Assembly: GCF_019884785.1 (NCBI RefSeq)
Contig: NZ_CP082326.1
Coordinates: 551,355-615,354, forward strand
Length of the DNA: 64,000 bases
Reading direction: 5' to 3'
Origin: Crassaminicella profunda
Lineage (GTDB): Bacteria > Bacillota > Clostridia > Peptostreptococcales > Thermotaleaceae
The notes under the pieces are model-generated. The model worked only from the letters and a program-made list of their open reading frames with translations. It had not been told where the DNA came from and did not search any database. Both the position numbers and the translations under genes were made by a program. The first letter of the stretch is position 1, and each line of letters opens with the position of its first letter. This document shows positions 62,490 through 64,000 of this stretch, one piece after another.

Positions 62490-64000
62490 ATGAAGAAATT
62501 AAAAACAAAAGGAACAAAGCATTCTATAAAGTTTAAATTAGTGACTATACCACTTATATTACTTCTCATTGCTATTTTAGGCATCGGAAGTGTCTCATCC
62601 TATATTATGCGAGATAATTTACTCCATCAAATGAAAAAAGATGGGGTAGGAATGGTTGCTCAAATTGTGAAGGAAATAGAAAAAAATACTATTTTTTTGC
62701 AAAGAATGAATGAAGAGATTAATGAGGATATAAAAGAGAGTGGAAATGTAGTTCGATCTAATCAAAATCAATTAAGCAATAGTTTATTAAAACAGATTGC
62801 AAAAGATTTAGAAGTAGACGAAATCAATGTTTTTGATAAAAAAGGAGAAATTGTATATTCAAATCTTGAGGAAAATATGGGATTTGTGGCTTCAAAAGAA
62901 CATGCTCTATTTACATTTTTAAAAGGTACAAATGATTTTTCTACAGAAAAAATAAGAAAAAGTACTGTATCAGAGGATTATTATAAATATGGGTATGTAA
63001 AAAGTAGCAATGGAGGGGTTGTTCAAGTTGGAATTCTTGCCAATGAAATCCATGAATTATCTGATAAATTTAGTTATCAAAAGCTTGTGGAAGAATTAGG
63101 AAAAGATGAAAATATTGTTTATACACTTTTTATGGATAAAAATTTAAAAGCTATTGCCCATAGTAACAAAGATCGAATAGGGATAGAACTTACAGATGAA
63201 GGAAGTAAAACAGCAGCAGTAGAGGGAAAAGCGTATACTTCAGAGTATTTTTATGAAGAGGAAAATGTGAAGGTATATGATGTTGTACTGCCTGTTGTTA
63301 TAGATGGAGAACATATTGGCGCTATTGATGTAGGACTATCCATGGAAAAAATATATTTATCCATTAAACATAATATAGTAGTCATTATTTCTATAGGAAT
63401 TTTATGTTTTATCCTCATTGGTGCTATACTATTTTCAATATCTAATAATATGGTAAAGACACTCCATGTATTCAAAGAGGATTTGAACTTGATTGCAGAA
63501 GGGGATTTTACAAAAGAGATGGATAAAAAGCATCTACAAAGAAAAGATGAACTAGGCCAAATGGCAAATGCTCTAGAACATATGAAAAAGCCTATAAGGG
63601 GTATTATTACAAACATCAAACAACAATCCACACAAGTAATGACCAATGGAGACGTTTTAGCTGCAACCTCAGAAGAAATGTCAGCATCGTCTCAAGAACT
63701 GGCTACAACTATGCAACAGGTAGCAGAAGGTGCATCTAGCCAAGCAGAAGACCTAACAGAGATGCTAAATTTATTAATGGCATTGACAAGTAACATGGAA
63801 AATGTAAATAAAGGACTTCAAAATGTAAAAGAAGAAACAGAAAATGCTCAAAGCAAGGCCAATAGTGGTGAACAGGAAATGGATACACTGGAAAAGTCCA
63901 TAGATGAAATCCAACAAGCTTTTGGACTTGTTGCTAAAAAAGTAGAAATTCTTACCCATTCGGTAAAGGAAATAAGTAGTATAACCGAAATGATTTCTGC
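62490..64000 (+). CDS. Methyl-accepting chemotaxis protein (3' end outside window)
   Basis: An ATG at 62490 after TTGGGGAG opens a frame that runs to the window edge without a stop (about 503 codons). Membrane helix 1 (about 17-37), an extracellular sensor of roughly 250 residues with a single-Cache-like pattern (NVFDKKGEIVYSN, SNGGVVQVGILANEI, DVVLPVVIDGEHIGAIDVGLSM), helix 2 (about 290-315), HAMP (316-370; LIAEGDFTKEMDK), and the start of the signalling helices (SEEMSASSQELATTMQQVAEGASSQAEDL). The conserved tip lies beyond the window. Different sensor from the receptor at 51787. Confidence 0.9.
   Translation, partial: MKKLKTKGTKHSIKFKLVTIPLILLLIAILGIGSVSSYIMRDNLLHQMKKDGVGMVAQIVKEIEKNTIFLQRMNEEINEDIKESGNVVRSNQNQLSNSLLKQIAKDLEVDEINVFDKKGEIVYSNLEENMGFVASKEHALFTFLKGTNDFSTEKIRKSTVSEDYYKYGYVKSSNGGVVQVGILANEIHELSDKFSYQKLVEELGKDENIVYTLFMDKNLKAIAHSNKDRIGIELTDEGSKTAAVEGKAYTSEYFYEEENVKVYDVVLPVVIDGEHIGAIDVGLSMEKIYLSIKHNIVVIISIGILCFILIGAILFSISNNMVKTLHVFKEDLNLIAEGDFTKEMDKKHLQRKDELGQMANALEHMKKPIRGIITNIKQQSTQVMTNGDVLAATSEEMSASSQELATTMQQVAEGASSQAEDLTEMLNLLMALTSNMENVNKGLQNVKEETENAQSKANSGEQEMDTLEKSIDEIQQAFGLVAKKVEILTHSVKEISSITEMIS

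Noticed and set aside
63251-63646. Minus-strand open frame of 131 codons near the right edge
   Set aside because: It is the antisense of a chemoreceptor whose plus-strand frame runs from 62490 to the window end.

Overview
The window is AT-rich with strong Shine-Dalgarno sites, U-tailed intrinsic terminators and Gram-positive style lipoproteins. Protein content (NEAT heme receptors, copper-amine-oxidase-like stalk domains, DegV, UPF0316, BCCT, SbcCD) points to a low-GC member of the Clostridia; the genus cannot be fixed by eye. No rRNA, tRNA, CRISPR array, phage or transposase gene was found. Both edges cut genes: a giant surface protein on the left and a chemoreceptor on the right.

Region 1 (1-26.8 kb) is a heme-acquisition island with two near-duplicate copies of one gene set. 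Each set has a giant secreted protein (cadherin-like, leucine-rich-repeat, NEAT and stalk domains), a small Shp-like heme-binding protein, and an importer made of a binding lipoprotein, a FecCD permease and an ATPase. The order resembles shr-shp-htsABC/sia of Streptococcus pyogenes. Between the two sets lie a YgbA (nitric-oxide-linked) protein, an AraC regulator beside a Fur-like box, and two tandem copies of a small secreted protein that looks like a minimal NEAT-type domain. After the second set come two CydDC-like half-exporters.

Region 2 (26.9-34.8 kb) has a TIM-barrel protein, a beta-lactamase-fold hydrolase whose three active-site motifs are all altered, and a tightly overlapping minus-strand cluster. 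The cluster encodes every step from sedoheptulose-7-phosphate to ADP-L-glycero-D-manno-heptose plus one GT9 glycosyltransferase, which is unexpected in an organism without evident LPS. A 41-nt identical stem-loop sits on both sides of it.

Region 3 (34.8-51.6 kb) has SbcD-SbcC, a lipoprotein of unknown role, and a peptide-use operon: a five-gene Opp/Dpp-type importer, an AAA+ regulator that lacks the sigma-54 GAFTGA loop, a DppA D-aminopeptidase, a DmpA-type peptidase, and then an M42 aminopeptidase.

Region 4 (51.8-64 kb) has two chemoreceptors, a small membrane protein, DegV, a homodimeric ABC exporter, UPF0316, a PatB/MalY lyase and a BCCT transporter. The BCCT gene is preceded by a strong promoter and a roughly 260-nt structured leader ending in a terminator, probably a riboswitch or attenuator of unidentified class. 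Four copies of a conserved hairpin with a loop-E-like internal loop lie 3' of unrelated genes between 40 and 62 kb.
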